Origin: JAGLON01 sp041394985
GTDB taxonomy: Bacteria; Zixibacteria; MSB-5A5; GN15; JAAZOE01
Direction: 5' to 3'
NCBI GenBank assembly: GCA_041394985.1
Contig: JAWLBI010000001.1
Span: 1,798,001 to 1,862,000 of the forward strand
Length of the DNA stretch: 64,000 nt
The notes under the pieces are model-generated. The model did not search any database, was not told the DNA's origin, and saw only the letters and a program-made list of their open reading frames with translations. The position numbers and the translations under genes are program-made. Numbering within the stretch: the stretch's first letter is position 1; every line of letters starts with the position of its first letter. Of the stretch, positions 32,044-41,629 are shown in pieces.

Positions 32044-34224
32044 ATGAAAAAGAAGAAAACATCGCGCGATCCCATTTTAGACGTTATCCGCGAAAACATC
32101 TCCCGGCCGATGAAAATCAAGGAATTGGCGCGGAAGATGAATATCAGCGACCGGGAGTACCCCACACTTCGCAAGAGGATTAAGGAATACTTGGACGAGG
32201 GGACGCTGGTTCGACTCAAGCGGAATCGGTTGGGACTCCCTGACGAAATGAATCTGATAACGGGTATCGTGTCGGTGACGCGAGCCGGATTCGGCTTTTG
32301 TAAGTGTGACGCCACTGATGAAGAAATTTACCTGGCGCCGCATGATTTGAGCACCGCCTTCGACGGCGACCGAGTCGTGGTACGGCTGAAGTCAGGTCTT
32401 GGATTCAAAGGTAAGCGCACCGGGCAGGTTATCGATATCCTGAAGCGCAGCCTGACGAATATCGTCGGCACCCTGCACAAATCCCCGAGTTATTATTATC
32501 TCGTACCGGATTCGCGAAAAATCAATCGCAATATCACGATTGCAGAAAAAAATACGGGTGGAGCGGTTGATGGCGAGAAAGTCGTCGCCCGGTTATTGGA
32601 GTGGAAAGATCCGTTTCTAAACCCAGAGGGGGAAGTGATCGAAAAACTCGGGAAGGCGACCGATCCCGGTGTCGATATGCTGGCGATAATTCGCGAATAT
32701 GATTTCCCGGTCGAATTCAGCGATGAAGTTATTAAGAACGCCTGCGAAGTGATAGTTGACTGGCAATTAGAGGCGGCCAGTCGCCCCGATTTGACACATT
32801 TGACGACTTTCACGATTGATCCTGCCGATGCAAAAGATCACGATGATGCGGTATCGATTGAAATTGTCAAAGGGCAGTACCGTCTGGGCGTGCATATCGC
32901 GGATGTTTCGCATTTCGTCCGGGCCAACACGCCGCTCGATGCCGAGGCGTTCGAGCGGGGGACATCGGTGTATTTCCCCGACCGGGTAATCCCGATGCTT
33001 CCTGAAGAACTATCCAATGATGTCTGTTCGCTGCGCGCGAATCGTAAGCGTCTGGCTTTTTCGGTGTTCATGGATTTTAACAAGGCCGGAGAGGTCGTCG
33101 ATTATCAGATATTCCCTTCGGTCATTAAATCGGCGGCCAAACTCAGTTATGAAGAAGTGCAGGAGTTTTTCGATGATAAAGAGCCATCGGCGCGAGTCAA
33201 GCGCGTCACCGATGATTTGATCAAGATGCGAGAACTGGCACGAATCCTTCTGGCTAAACGGCAACAGGCAGGATCGCTCGATTTCGATTTACCGGAGGCG
33301 AAGATAATTCTCGATAAGCAGGGGAATGTTATCGAAATCGGTAACCGCGTGCGTCTGGAGTCGCATCGATTAGTCGAGGAATTCATGCTGGCAGCCAACC
33401 GCCAGGTAGCTATACATTTCACGAGGCTTGCGCTGCCGACGCTGTTTCGCGTTCATGATAAACCGAATATGGAGAGGCTGGAGGCGTTTTCTTATTTGCT
33501 GTCCAAGCTGGGATATAAATTCGCAGTCTCGCCGCAAATGCCGACGGGTGATTTTGCCAAGTTACTCAATCGAGTCAAGGGGAAGCCGGAAGAAGAACTG
33601 GTAAATGAGCTGCTGCTTCGCTCGATGGCGAAGGCGATTTATCAGCCGCAGAATATCGGACATTTCGGACTGGCATTCAAACACTATTTGCATTTCACAT
33701 CGCCAATTCGGCGCTATCCCGACTTGATCGTGCATCGACTATTGAAAGAAATAACGAATGGGAAATATCCCATGTCGCTGCACAAAAAGCTGCCGTTAAT
33801 GCTCGACAATATCGGCAAGCAGTCATCCGAGCGTGAACGGCGGGCAATGGAGGCCGAGCGTGATGCCGTCAAGGCCAAACAGGTGGCATATATGTCGCGG
33901 CAGATCGGTTCGGAGTACGATGGCGTCATCTCCGGGGTCCTGAATTTCGGATTTTTCGTAAGGCTGGTCGGACCCGAATGCGAGGGGCTTATCAGGGCAT
34001 CAACGCTCGATGATGACTATTATCAGTTCGATGAGGAGCAGTATCGCCTTGTCGGGCGCAGGACGGGCCGCGTGTTCCGCCTTGGCGACAAAATCCGCGT
34101 CGGAGTCATGCGCGTGGATATTCTGTCGCGGGAAATCGATTTGTTCCTCATCGAGGATGAGAAAACAAAAAAGGCAAAAAAGACGAAAAAAGGTAAACCC
34201 GGTTCGAGGAAAAAGAAACGATGA
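32044..34224 (+). CDS. rnr: Ribonuclease R
   Basis: A 726-residue 3'-5' exoribonuclease of the RNB family, degrading structured RNA and rRNA fragments in the cytosol. The ATG at 32044 is chosen because GAGAGGT lies at 32033-32039; a frame from 31987 adds an unsupported N-terminus. In order: winged-helix region (1-65), cold-shock domains (about 70-220), catalytic RNB domain (about 250-570, with TIDPADAKDHDDAVS carrying the metal-binding Asp cluster), S1 domain (about 620-700) and a basic Lys-rich tail. The stop overlaps the next start by 4 bases (ATGA), coupling it to the sigma-54 activator. Confidence 0.96.
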   Translation: MKKKKTSRDPILDVIRENISRPMKIKELARKMNISDREYPTLRKRIKEYLDEGTLVRLKRNRLGLPDEMNLITGIVSVTRAGFGFCKCDATDEEIYLAPHDLSTAFDGDRVVVRLKSGLGFKGKRTGQVIDILKRSLTNIVGTLHKSPSYYYLVPDSRKINRNITIAEKNTGGAVDGEKVVARLLEWKDPFLNPEGEVIEKLGKATDPGVDMLAIIREYDFPVEFSDEVIKNACEVIVDWQLEAASRPDLTHLTTFTIDPADAKDHDDAVSIEIVKGQYRLGVHIADVSHFVRANTPLDAEAFERGTSVYFPDRVIPMLPEELSNDVCSLRANRKRLAFSVFMDFNKAGEVVDYQIFPSVIKSAAKLSYEEVQEFFDDKEPSARVKRVTDDLIKMRELARILLAKRQQAGSLDFDLPEAKIILDKQGNVIEIGNRVRLESHRLVEEFMLAANRQVAIHFTRLALPTLFRVHDKPNMERLEAFSYLLSKLGYKFAVSPQMPTGDFAKLLNRVKGKPEEELVNELLLRSMAKAIYQPQNIGHFGLAFKHYLHFTSPIRRYPDLIVHRLLKEITNGKYPMSLHKKLPLMLDNIGKQSSERERRAMEAERDAVKAKQVAYMSRQIGSEYDGVISGVLNFGFFVRLVGPECEGLIRASTLDDDYYQFDEEQYRLVGRRTGRVFRLGDKIRVGVMRVDILSREIDLFLIEDEKTKKAKKTKKGKPGSRKKKR

Positions 34225-35651
34225 ATATAGCACGTCCACGAATTCTCTATTTCGGCGAAGACGAATATGATTTTCTGGAATCCGGTCTCGACAGCGGCCG
34301 CATTATAAAAGCTGGCGAGGCGTCGCTGTTACTGGAGACCTTAAAACAGCAACGGATTGATATCATTCTCTTCGATTCGCTGCATCCGCAATATTCCGAC
34401 TCATTGATACAACGCGTCTACCGCAAGTTCCCGTCGGCGGAATTCTGGGTCGTCAGTGATGCCGAGCGGCATATCGATTTGGAATTCGTCGTTGATGCAA
34501 TTGTCCCGACGGGATTATCTGCTGATGATTTCGAGGATCGTGTCTTTGCCTGTCTGAACATTCGCGAGCGACTCGAAGACTATAAAATGGTCGGCAAATC
34601 GCACAACCTGAAGCGGACGGCCGAGATGATATCGCAGGTTGCCCCGACTGATATCTCGACGCTGATTATCGGGCCATCGGGAGCCGGGAAGGAGCTCGTG
34701 GCGCGGGCTGTTCATCAAAACTCCAAACGGGCGAATAAGCCGTATATCGCAGTCAATTGCGGAGCATTCGCCGAGACGCTGCTTGAATCGGAGCTATTCG
34801 GATATGAAAAAGGCGCATTTACCGGGGCAATCGGACGGCGCGAGGGGATATTCAAGCGGGCCGATGGGGGGACGGTATTTCTGGACGAAATCGGCGAGAC
34901 GTCGCCGGCATTGCAGGTGCGGCTCCTCCGGGTGCTCGAAGAGGGCACTTTTTATCGCGTGGGCGGTGATGATCAGGTGCGGGTGAATGTGCGCGTGGTT
35001 GCCGCGACAAATCGTGAATTACTCGATGCGATTCAGGACGGCGATTTTCGCGAGGACCTCTATTTTCGTCTCGGCGCCATGCGGATAAATTTGGCCGGAC
35101 TGGCAGACCGCAAGGCGGATATCCTGCCGCTGATAAACTTTTTCTTCGAACAGGAAACGGGACATGTGCGGGCGATCAGCGCCCGGGCGCTGGATAGATT
35201 GATTCATTACGGCTGGCCGGGGAATGTTCGGCAATTGCGAAATTTCGTCAATCGCATGATCGTGACTTCGGGTAAGGGCGAGATATCGGAGCACCATGTC
35301 ATGCAATTCCTCGATGAGCAGGGTTATAATGATCGTACGCTGCCGGTCGTGACCGGGAAATCGCCGCAGGAGGCGGAATTTCAGTTGATATACCAGGCGC
35401 TGCTCTCGCTCGGGCAGGAAGTGCGGATGCTGCGGGATATAATCATGGAGCATGTGCCATCCAGACATGAAACGATAATCGAAGAAGAACCGCCCAATAT
35501 GCCGACTCCTCGCACCATGGATGAGATGGAGCAGGAAATGATATTGAATACGCTGGAATCGGTCGGCGGGAATAGGCGCGAGGCCGCGAAGAAACTCGGT
35601 ATCGGCGAGCGGACGCTGTACCGGAAACTTAAAAAATACGGTGAAATATAG
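34221..35651 (+). CDS. Sigma-54-dependent transcriptional activator with degenerate receiver
   Basis: A 476-residue bacterial enhancer-binding protein. The N-terminal 120 residues have receiver-like topology: E13/D14 at the first loop and D52 as possible phospho-acceptor. The conserved Lys loop reads VPTG and lacks the Lys, so phosphorylation is doubtful. The AAA+ domain (about 125-365) is intact, with Walker A GPSGAGKE, GAFTGA at 198-203, Walker B GGTVFLDEIGE and the WPGNVRQLRN sensor. The C-terminal Fis-type helix-turn-helix (about 430-472) is present. It activates sigma-54 promoters that I could not locate in this window. The overlap with rnr and with the barrel gene downstream suggests one coupled operon and a role in envelope gene control. 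Confidence 0.95.
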   Translation: MNIARPRILYFGEDEYDFLESGLDSGRIIKAGEASLLLETLKQQRIDIILFDSLHPQYSDSLIQRVYRKFPSAEFWVVSDAERHIDLEFVVDAIVPTGLSADDFEDRVFACLNIRERLEDYKMVGKSHNLKRTAEMISQVAPTDISTLIIGPSGAGKELVARAVHQNSKRANKPYIAVNCGAFAETLLESELFGYEKGAFTGAIGRREGIFKRADGGTVFLDEIGETSPALQVRLLRVLEEGTFYRVGGDDQVRVNVRVVAATNRELLDAIQDGDFREDLYFRLGAMRINLAGLADRKADILPLINFFFEQETGHVRAISARALDRLIHYGWPGNVRQLRNFVNRMIVTSGKGEISEHHVMQFLDEQGYNDRTLPVVTGKSPQEAEFQLIYQALLSLGQEVRMLRDIIMEHVPSRHETIIEEEPPNMPTPRTMDEMEQEMILNTLESVGGNRREAAKKLGIGERTLYRKLKKYGEI

Positions 35652-37251
35652 CAGGTATGGATATGTAGCGATTATTTGTTTAGTCATAGTATTTGCAGCG
35701 CCGATTTGGAGTATTGAAGATTCATTACTCGCAACCATACCGCAGCCCGAAGAAATTGAAGAGGCATTCCGCAGCGGGCTGATCGAATATACCGATTATA
35801 TTATTCTCTTGGAAATTGTCAACCGCGGCGAATTATCGAGAGCCGACTCGCTGTTCTTATTATCATTTCCCGATTTACTCATGGGATTGTCGACCGATCA
35901 GGATGAATTGATAACCTCACCGACTGAAATTGATAATGAAATTGACACATCTCGGAAGAATCTCGTCCATTGCAAGGCAGTTCTCCGAAACAATTATCGC
36001 TTGAAATCTGTCTCGGACAGGAGTAATACGCTTCGCTGTGACCTCACGGCGGGCTTTTTGGGAGGTTATGCTCATGTCGAGCGCGAATATGACGGTACGG
36101 CCGAATGGAAGCGCAGGAGTATGTCATATCGATTTGCGCGACGGAATGCGAATATGACTATCGGTAATTATTCGACTCGTTTCGGTCTGGGAGTAGTGTA
36201 TGGATATCATGGGCGACTATTAAGTCTGCCGGATGACCGGGACGAGGCCGAGGAGTTTCTGTTTCCCTCCTATGGCGGTGGGAATGGCATAAAAGTCGAT
36301 TGGCGAGGGCATTCACTTATCGTCGACTTAGATAGAAATGAGGAATTTGCCTCGCAGTTTATGGGAGTATCACTGTCAACGAGCAAATGCTTTACTATCA
36401 ATGCCGCATATGGCCGGGTAGCCAATCGCATGATGAATGAAAGCCGGTCCGCCGGGTATGTCTCTCTTGCGGGTAATCTGGTCGGGCATAGCAGAACACG
36501 ATTTGAATTGGCTGCGGGTTTATGGGACAGCCAATTGCGATCGGCGCTTGTCGCTCAATCGATGCGTAAGATGGGGCCAGTTAAATCGGAATTAACCATA
36601 TGGTATTATGATACTGAGTATCCGTCATTCTTCTCCGGTTCAGTTTCATCCCGGCGGAGTAGGACTCGGTATCTTGAAGATATTGACTTCTCGTACAGTA
36701 ATCGCCGGGCAGGGGAGGCAGGTGGTATTGCCCGGACGACGTATATGCTCACATCGAAAACGCGCATAATCAGCAAAGCGGCCTACAGCTATCGAAATAG
36801 TTACATGAATCGATTGGAAATCGAGGCGGGTGTGCGGCGGGAACTCAGTAAAGATTACCGCGTGAATCTCACCGGATTATATCGCCGGGACAGCCTGATT
36901 GCCGGAGATGATGTCGAACAGAAAGTCCAGGCCGAGCTGATCAGGAAAAGAAATGGCTGGAGGACTCGATTGGCGGTCAGATATCGGCTGGATTCACATC
37001 ACAAATTTAAGTATTACACGATTTATGTTGAAAATCGACTTGTCAATATAATGGGGTCTGTGTATATTATATATAAACTTGATAAGTTGTATCTATCTGA
37101 TATTAAGAATAACTATACGTTTTTATCATGCACATTCGAAGCGCAGGTTGGAAAACATGTTTCTACCGAATTAACATACAGTTTTCGATACGATCGAGGA
37201 AGTACGGAAAATTACGGAACAGTCAGGTGGGACGTTGTCTGGGATATATAA
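35641..37251 (+). CDS. Predicted outer-membrane beta-barrel protein
   Basis: A 536-residue protein that starts with GTG at 35641, overlapping the activator gene by 11 bases. A signal peptide ends at about 24. An alpha-helical N-terminal part (about 26-90, rich in EE/LL, similar in feel to the helix-hairpin-helix-linked proteins of related phyla) precedes a region of alternating hydrophobic and polar residues (about 120-536), ending in WDVVWDI, as expected of transmembrane strands. I recognise no family. No ribosome site is seen before the GTG, so translation probably depends on coupling. Base composition is somewhat more AT-rich than that of the flanking housekeeping genes. Confidence 0.78.
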   Translation: MKYSRYGYVAIICLVIVFAAPIWSIEDSLLATIPQPEEIEEAFRSGLIEYTDYIILLEIVNRGELSRADSLFLLSFPDLLMGLSTDQDELITSPTEIDNEIDTSRKNLVHCKAVLRNNYRLKSVSDRSNTLRCDLTAGFLGGYAHVEREYDGTAEWKRRSMSYRFARRNANMTIGNYSTRFGLGVVYGYHGRLLSLPDDRDEAEEFLFPSYGGGNGIKVDWRGHSLIVDLDRNEEFASQFMGVSLSTSKCFTINAAYGRVANRMMNESRSAGYVSLAGNLVGHSRTRFELAAGLWDSQLRSALVAQSMRKMGPVKSELTIWYYDTEYPSFFSGSVSSRRSRTRYLEDIDFSYSNRRAGEAGGIARTTYMLTSKTRIISKAAYSYRNSYMNRLEIEAGVRRELSKDYRVNLTGLYRRDSLIAGDDVEQKVQAELIRKRNGWRTRLAVRYRLDSHHKFKYYTIYVENRLVNIMGSVYIIYKLDKLYLSDIKNNYTFLSCTFEAQVGKHVSTELTYSFRYDRGSTENYGTVRWDVVWDI

Positions 37252-38087
37252 TATTCGTGACCGGCGGAATAGCCGCACTTCTCAGTATGTATCCGGCAAC
37301 ATCATGTGCACAGAGTGTTTCAGGCGTAATTATAAGTGAATTCCTTCCCGATAATTGCAACGGCCTCGAAAGCGAATGGATCGAATTGTACAATAATTCC
37401 TCAAGTTCGGTTAATATACAGGGCTGGTATGTCGGGGATGAGCTGTCTTTCAAAAGCATTTCTGATTCCGCATTGTACATTGATGCCGGAGTCTATTTAA
37501 TACTTGCACAGGATGCGGAGGCGTTTCTCGCCTTTTATTCATTTTTCACAGGTACAGTCATCGAACCGGACGGCTGGGCGATTTTAAATAATTCCGGCGA
37601 TATAGTGCGGCTTGCAGATGAGTATGGAGATATTACAGACAGCGTAGCATATAACGCCTGTTTCGGAGACAATCGGAGTTGGGAGCGAAGTACCTCGGAA
37701 ACCGGCGATTCATTCTGGGGGCCATCGTATGATGAATCCGGTTCGACTCCGGGCGAGGATAACAGCTTTTTCCCGAAGTTTGATTCGGGAATCGATATTA
37801 CCGTGTCGCCGGATCCATTTTCTCCTGATGGTGATGGATTCGAGGACTTCACGACTATCATATATGCACCACCGATTGGCGGCTCATTCCAATTATTGAT
37901 ATATGATATCGCCGGATATCAGGTCAGGACTCTGCTGGAATCAGCTCAATCGCTGCCGGGAGAAATTCAGTGGGATGGCCGAGATGATTCCGGTCGCCGA
38001 TTGGATATCGGCATCTATATTCTCTTTGCTCGTTGTGCGGACGAACGGGTTATTGAAACGAAGAAAACGATCGTGATTGCCCGATGA
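37227..38087 (+). CDS. Lamin-tail domain protein with FlgD-like C-terminal module
   Basis: An exported protein of about 286 residues. The reading frame is open from 37128, but GTG at 37227 gives a plausible signal peptide (MGRCLGYIIFVTGG, cleavage near SCAQ). GTG at 37257 is an alternative. A lamin-tail-like domain (about 32-165, with IISEFLPDNCNGLESEWIEL and GWYVGDE) is followed by a FlgD Ig-like module (about 190-286, with SPDPFSPDGDGFEDFT, WDGRDDSGRRL and a basic end). This is the module class used for C-terminal sorting. It overlaps the upstream barrel gene by 25 bases and the downstream barrel gene by 4. It probably acts at the cell surface with one of them. Confidence 0.75.
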   Translation: MGRCLGYIIFVTGGIAALLSMYPATSCAQSVSGVIISEFLPDNCNGLESEWIELYNNSSSSVNIQGWYVGDELSFKSISDSALYIDAGVYLILAQDAEAFLAFYSFFTGTVIEPDGWAILNNSGDIVRLADEYGDITDSVAYNACFGDNRSWERSTSETGDSFWGPSYDESGSTPGEDNSFFPKFDSGIDITVSPDPFSPDGDGFEDFTTIIYAPPIGGSFQLLIYDIAGYQVRTLLESAQSLPGEIQWDGRDDSGRRLDIGIYILFARCADERVIETKKTIVIAR

Positions 38088-38896
38088 GAAGAGTGGGCGT
38101 ATTCACATATCTATCGATAATTATAATCCTCTGTTTTGTCTGCGCCCCGATATTCGGAGAATCATTCGGCGATGATGTCCCGTTTGCGGCCGGATTCATC
38201 AATGCGCGAAACGCGCAACCGCTAAATCTCGTGTATTATCCTTGTACAGATATACAATCAACTATGGCTGTTCAGACATCTTATACATCACTGTATGAAC
38301 TCAGCGAATTAACGGAAAACAGAATCGGTTTTGCCGTCAAATCGAGATCGTTTATCGTGGCGGCGGGCTTTTCCTCATTCGGGCAATCCGACTATTGTCT
38401 GCAGTCGTGTGGCGACATGGCAATATCCGTTAAACTATATAAGCTTCGCGCTGGTATCGGCGCATCGTATCAACGGATATCATTTTCCGAAACTTATCCG
38501 CCGGTATCTTTAATATCTACCAATGCCGGGGTGTCATATGCAACCGAGCAATTCACGCTGTATGCTGTTTCGCGAAACATCAATCAGCCTTCATATACAA
38601 TGCACAGCCCGAAACTCCATCCGGAAATCGAAGGCGGTTTGGCTTACCACTCGGGAAATGGTCTCATCAGTCAGGTGCAGGCTATGTGTATGCGCCATCG
38701 CAAGCCTTCAGCGGCGATTGGACAGATGTACCCTATCGAGAAAATCCTCGATATCAACTGGCTGCTGGTGTTGTCTCCCGTTCGATTCGGGGGAGGATTT
38801 CGAATAACGAAAGGGAATGTCATCTTCGGCTACCGGTATTCTCATCATCCGGTTTTGGGCGGTATCCACACCGTGTCGTTTTCCATCTTTCGTTGA
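38084..38896 (+). CDS. Predicted outer-membrane barrel protein, possibly PorV-like
   Basis: A 270-residue protein. A signal peptide ends near residue 25 (IFGE). The remainder reads as amphipathic beta-strands with aromatic girdles and a terminal strand ending in VSFSIFR, a typical outer-membrane barrel end. The order of strands resembles PorV-type barrels, some of which serve as partners for C-terminally sorted proteins. This is weak evidence: no motif decides it. The ATGA overlap with the FlgD-module protein upstream supports joint function. It is the end of the chain that began with rnr. Confidence 0.7.
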   Translation: MRRVGVFTYLSIIIILCFVCAPIFGESFGDDVPFAAGFINARNAQPLNLVYYPCTDIQSTMAVQTSYTSLYELSELTENRIGFAVKSRSFIVAAGFSSFGQSDYCLQSCGDMAISVKLYKLRAGIGASYQRISFSETYPPVSLISTNAGVSYATEQFTLYAVSRNINQPSYTMHSPKLHPEIEGGLAYHSGNGLISQVQAMCMRHRKPSAAIGQMYPIEKILDINWLLVLSPVRFGGGFRITKGNVIFGYRYSHHPVLGGIHTVSFSIFR

Positions 38897-38939
38897 ATCG
38901 CCTCTTGACAGACGGAAATAATCCCCGTTATTGCCTTTC

Positions 38940-40088
38940 ATGGAATCGTTCAATATCAATCGGGCCGAGAAGATTCGCTATGCGGCGCCGTATGCTGCCC
39001 TCTCAGAATCAAGTCGCGGCCGGAAATACGAATGCAGGGAGGATCCCTACCGAACGCTGTATCAGCGCGATCGCGATCGAATCATTCATTCGACGGCCTT
39101 CCGGCGTCTTAAGCACAAAACGCAGGTGCTGGCGAATCTCGATTCCGACACGAATCCGCATGATCATCACCGGACGCGACTGACCCATACCATCGAAGTC
39201 GCACAGATTACCAGAACGATTGCGCGGGCTCTGGGACTAAATGAAGACCTTGCCGAGGCGGTTGCCCTGGCGCACGATCTGGGGCATACGCCGTTCGGAC
39301 ATGCGGGTGAGGAGATTCTGAATTTCCTGATGAAGGACTTCGGCGGCTTCAATCACAATCATCAATCCCTGCGAGTCGTCGATTTTCTGGAAAAGCGCTA
39401 TCCCGGGCATTATGGCCTCAATTTGACCTACGAGTTGCGCGAGGCCATCGTCAAACATGAGTCGACACACGATATGGCGGTTCCGGAGGAGTTTCACCCC
39501 GACGAGGCGCCGCTGCTCGAAGGCCAGATCGTTAACCTGGCGGACGAAATTGCCTATGGCGGCCATGATGTCGATGACGGCATTTCCCTCGGGTTTATCA
39601 CGCTCGATATGATGCGCGAAACCGATTTCCTGACTGAAATGTATGACGGTGTGCTGGATAATCTGACCGAAAAGACCGATGATATGATTCGCTTCGGGCT
39701 CGTTCGAACGCTGGTCAATCGCCAGACCACCGATTTAATTGCCGAAATCAAGCGCCGTATTAACGAGCAGGGGATAGCATCGATTGAAGATGTCCGCAAT
39801 TCCAAGGATAGAATCGTGTCCTTTTCCGATTCTCAGAGCGCGTTTAACGATGAATTGAAGAGTTTCCTCCGGTCCAATATGTATCATCATGAGAGCCTGA
39901 ACCAGATGAAGGAACAATCGTTCGAGGTTATTTCTTTCCTGTTCGCCTTTTATCTTCAAAATCCAGAAATGATTTCCGAGGGATTTCGGAAGCGCTTCCC
40001 CGAGGTTGAACCGCATCGGCGTGTGGCCGATTATGTCGCCGGTATGACGGATCGTTTTGCGCAGAACGAGTTTACTCGCTATTGCTGA
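38940..40088 (+). CDS. dgt: Deoxyguanosinetriphosphate triphosphohydrolase
   Basis: A 382-residue HD-domain enzyme hydrolysing dGTP (or other dNTPs) to the nucleoside and triphosphate. The metal ligands are the H of RLTHTIEV, HD in LAHDLGHTPFGHAGEE, and a later Asp in NLADEIAY. The family N-terminal block DPYRTLYQRDRDRIIHSTAF is present. Start: ATG at 38940 in preference to TTG at 38931; neither has a strong ribosome site. The length is typical of the dGTPase-like group. It lies 43 bases after the barrel gene. Confidence 0.95.
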   Translation: MESFNINRAEKIRYAAPYAALSESSRGRKYECREDPYRTLYQRDRDRIIHSTAFRRLKHKTQVLANLDSDTNPHDHHRTRLTHTIEVAQITRTIARALGLNEDLAEAVALAHDLGHTPFGHAGEEILNFLMKDFGGFNHNHQSLRVVDFLEKRYPGHYGLNLTYELREAIVKHESTHDMAVPEEFHPDEAPLLEGQIVNLADEIAYGGHDVDDGISLGFITLDMMRETDFLTEMYDGVLDNLTEKTDDMIRFGLVRTLVNRQTTDLIAEIKRRINEQGIASIEDVRNSKDRIVSFSDSQSAFNDELKSFLRSNMYHHESLNQMKEQSFEVISFLFAFYLQNPEMISEGFRKRFPEVEPHRRVADYVAGMTDRFAQNEFTRYC

Positions 40089-40254
40089 GTTTCCATTTCC
40101 TGCATTTCATTGCATAATCTTGAATGGGTGCGCCCTCAACCAAGCCGTCAAGTATATCTTGTAATTAATTGCAGTGCAATGTCTTGTCGTGGCCGCCGGA
40201 CGCCGCATCCAAAACGGGCAAACCGTTTGCATTCTGAGTTCTCCGGAGGACTTT

Positions 40255-40629
40255 ATGGAATTGTATTTCGGCTCGATGAAACGACATCTTACGGATACTC
40301 AAATTGATACCATTGTCACCTTTGACATTCCCGATATTGGCGTCAAATTCAAGGCCCCCTATCGGGCCGAAGACTATATGCTCGATTACGCCTCGCTCCT
40401 GGCCCTCCTGGAATTCGTCGAAATCAATCCGCAACTCTTCAGGAACCGGGCACTGGAATTGTATTGCAATAATTACGACCTCGTCGAACATGTCAACACG
40501 AAGTCGGTCAATCGCAAGGAACTGGCGCCGATTCTGGAAAAAATCCTCCAATACCGCTCGAAGCTCAAATACAGCATCAATTGGATTGCCCTGGCCGATA
40601 ATCCGGCTCAGCGGCCCGAAATTGATTGA
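40255..40629 (+). CDS. Small protein of unknown function
   Basis: A 124-residue protein. The ATG at 40255 follows a strong CGGAGGA (40244-40250). A longer frame to 40174 is possible but lacks a site. The sequence is mixed alpha/beta: ALLALLEFVEINPQLFRN helix, an ALELYCNNYDLVEHVN strand-helix, and a C-terminal NWIALADNPAQ. The order strand-helix-strand and the ends have some likeness to a ribonuclease H-like fold, but no catalytic DEDD set is evident, so I leave it unassigned. It sits 33 bases ahead of holA. Confidence 0.72.
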   Translation: MELYFGSMKRHLTDTQIDTIVTFDIPDIGVKFKAPYRAEDYMLDYASLLALLEFVEINPQLFRNRALELYCNNYDLVEHVNTKSVNRKELAPILEKILQYRSKLKYSINWIALADNPAQRPEID

Positions 40630-40661
40630 CATAACCTCTATGACTTCCATACCTTTGTGGC

Positions 40662-41627
40662 ATGGAACCGACTCAGCTTCTCAAGGAAGTCGGCTCGGGG
40701 AAATTCCGGCCGATTTATTATTTCTATGGTGATGAGGACTTCCGCAAGAAAGAGGCGGTCAAGTTCATCATCACTAATTATCTTCCCGGTAAAAATGCCC
40801 AATTGAGCGTTACCCGAATGTCGGCCGACAAGGACAGTCTGGAGACAATCTCGGCCGAACTGTCCGCCATCCCAATGCTCGGCGGACGGCGGGTCATTCA
40901 TGTCGATGACATACAGAAGCTGAACCCGTCACAGTACAAAAAGCTGTTCGCCCTTCTGACGATTCCGCCTCCGGAAACGGTTGTGGTCTTGTCCAGTCCA
41001 TCTGCACGGACACCTCAGAAAAAGAGCGCCTTTTTCCGCGAGGTACAAAGTATCGCCGAAACGGTGGCGTTCGATAAGCTGACCGGTCAGAGCGCGCGGG
41101 GCCGTATTGTCAGGCACTTGCAGTCGGCCGGGCTGACCTATGATGAGGACGCAGTTGATTTATTGGCCTTGATGACGAGCGGCAATTTCGGCGGTCTTAT
41201 GGGAGAACTGGAAAAGCTGACCCTGTCATACGATAAAGGCAGTCATATTGGGCTGGACGAGATTAGGAAGCTGACAAGTTCCTATGAAGAATTCGGCATT
41301 TTTGAGCTAATTGATTTAGTGGCGGAGCGAAAATACGAACCGGCTCTGAAGGCGTATACCGATCTGCTGAGGCGCGGCTCGAATGCCGGTGGGGTTATCG
41401 TACTAATGTCCCGGCATATCATGAATATGCTCAGGGTTATCGAGGGGCGCAAAGTTGCGGGGCATCCGTTCTGGGTGACGAAGTTGCGAAATCAGGCTCA
41501 ACGCTATGGACAGGAACGAGTTGTGTCGGCGATCACGAGTCTGGCGCGGACCGAGCGGGATATTCGTCTGTCGAAATTGCCCCCGGATTTGCTGGTGGAA
41601 AACTTAATTCGAGAAATTTCCCGATAA
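40662..41627 (+). CDS. holA: DNA polymerase III delta subunit
   Basis: A 321-residue clamp-loader subunit that opens the sliding clamp. The N-terminal PIYYFYGDEDFRKKEAVK and the middle LMTSGNFGGLMGELEKL helix match the HolA family, and the C-terminal collar domain has IVLMSRHIMNMLRV. Length is close to the usual 330-340. It is followed after two bases by the second ECF sigma gene, an unusual but plausible co-transcription. Confidence 0.93.
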   Translation: MEPTQLLKEVGSGKFRPIYYFYGDEDFRKKEAVKFIITNYLPGKNAQLSVTRMSADKDSLETISAELSAIPMLGGRRVIHVDDIQKLNPSQYKKLFALLTIPPPETVVVLSSPSARTPQKKSAFFREVQSIAETVAFDKLTGQSARGRIVRHLQSAGLTYDEDAVDLLALMTSGNFGGLMGELEKLTLSYDKGSHIGLDEIRKLTSSYEEFGIFELIDLVAERKYEPALKAYTDLLRRGSNAGGVIVLMSRHIMNMLRVIEGRKVAGHPFWVTKLRNQAQRYGQERVVSAITSLARTERDIRLSKLPPDLLVENLIREISR

Positions 41628-41629
41628 TT

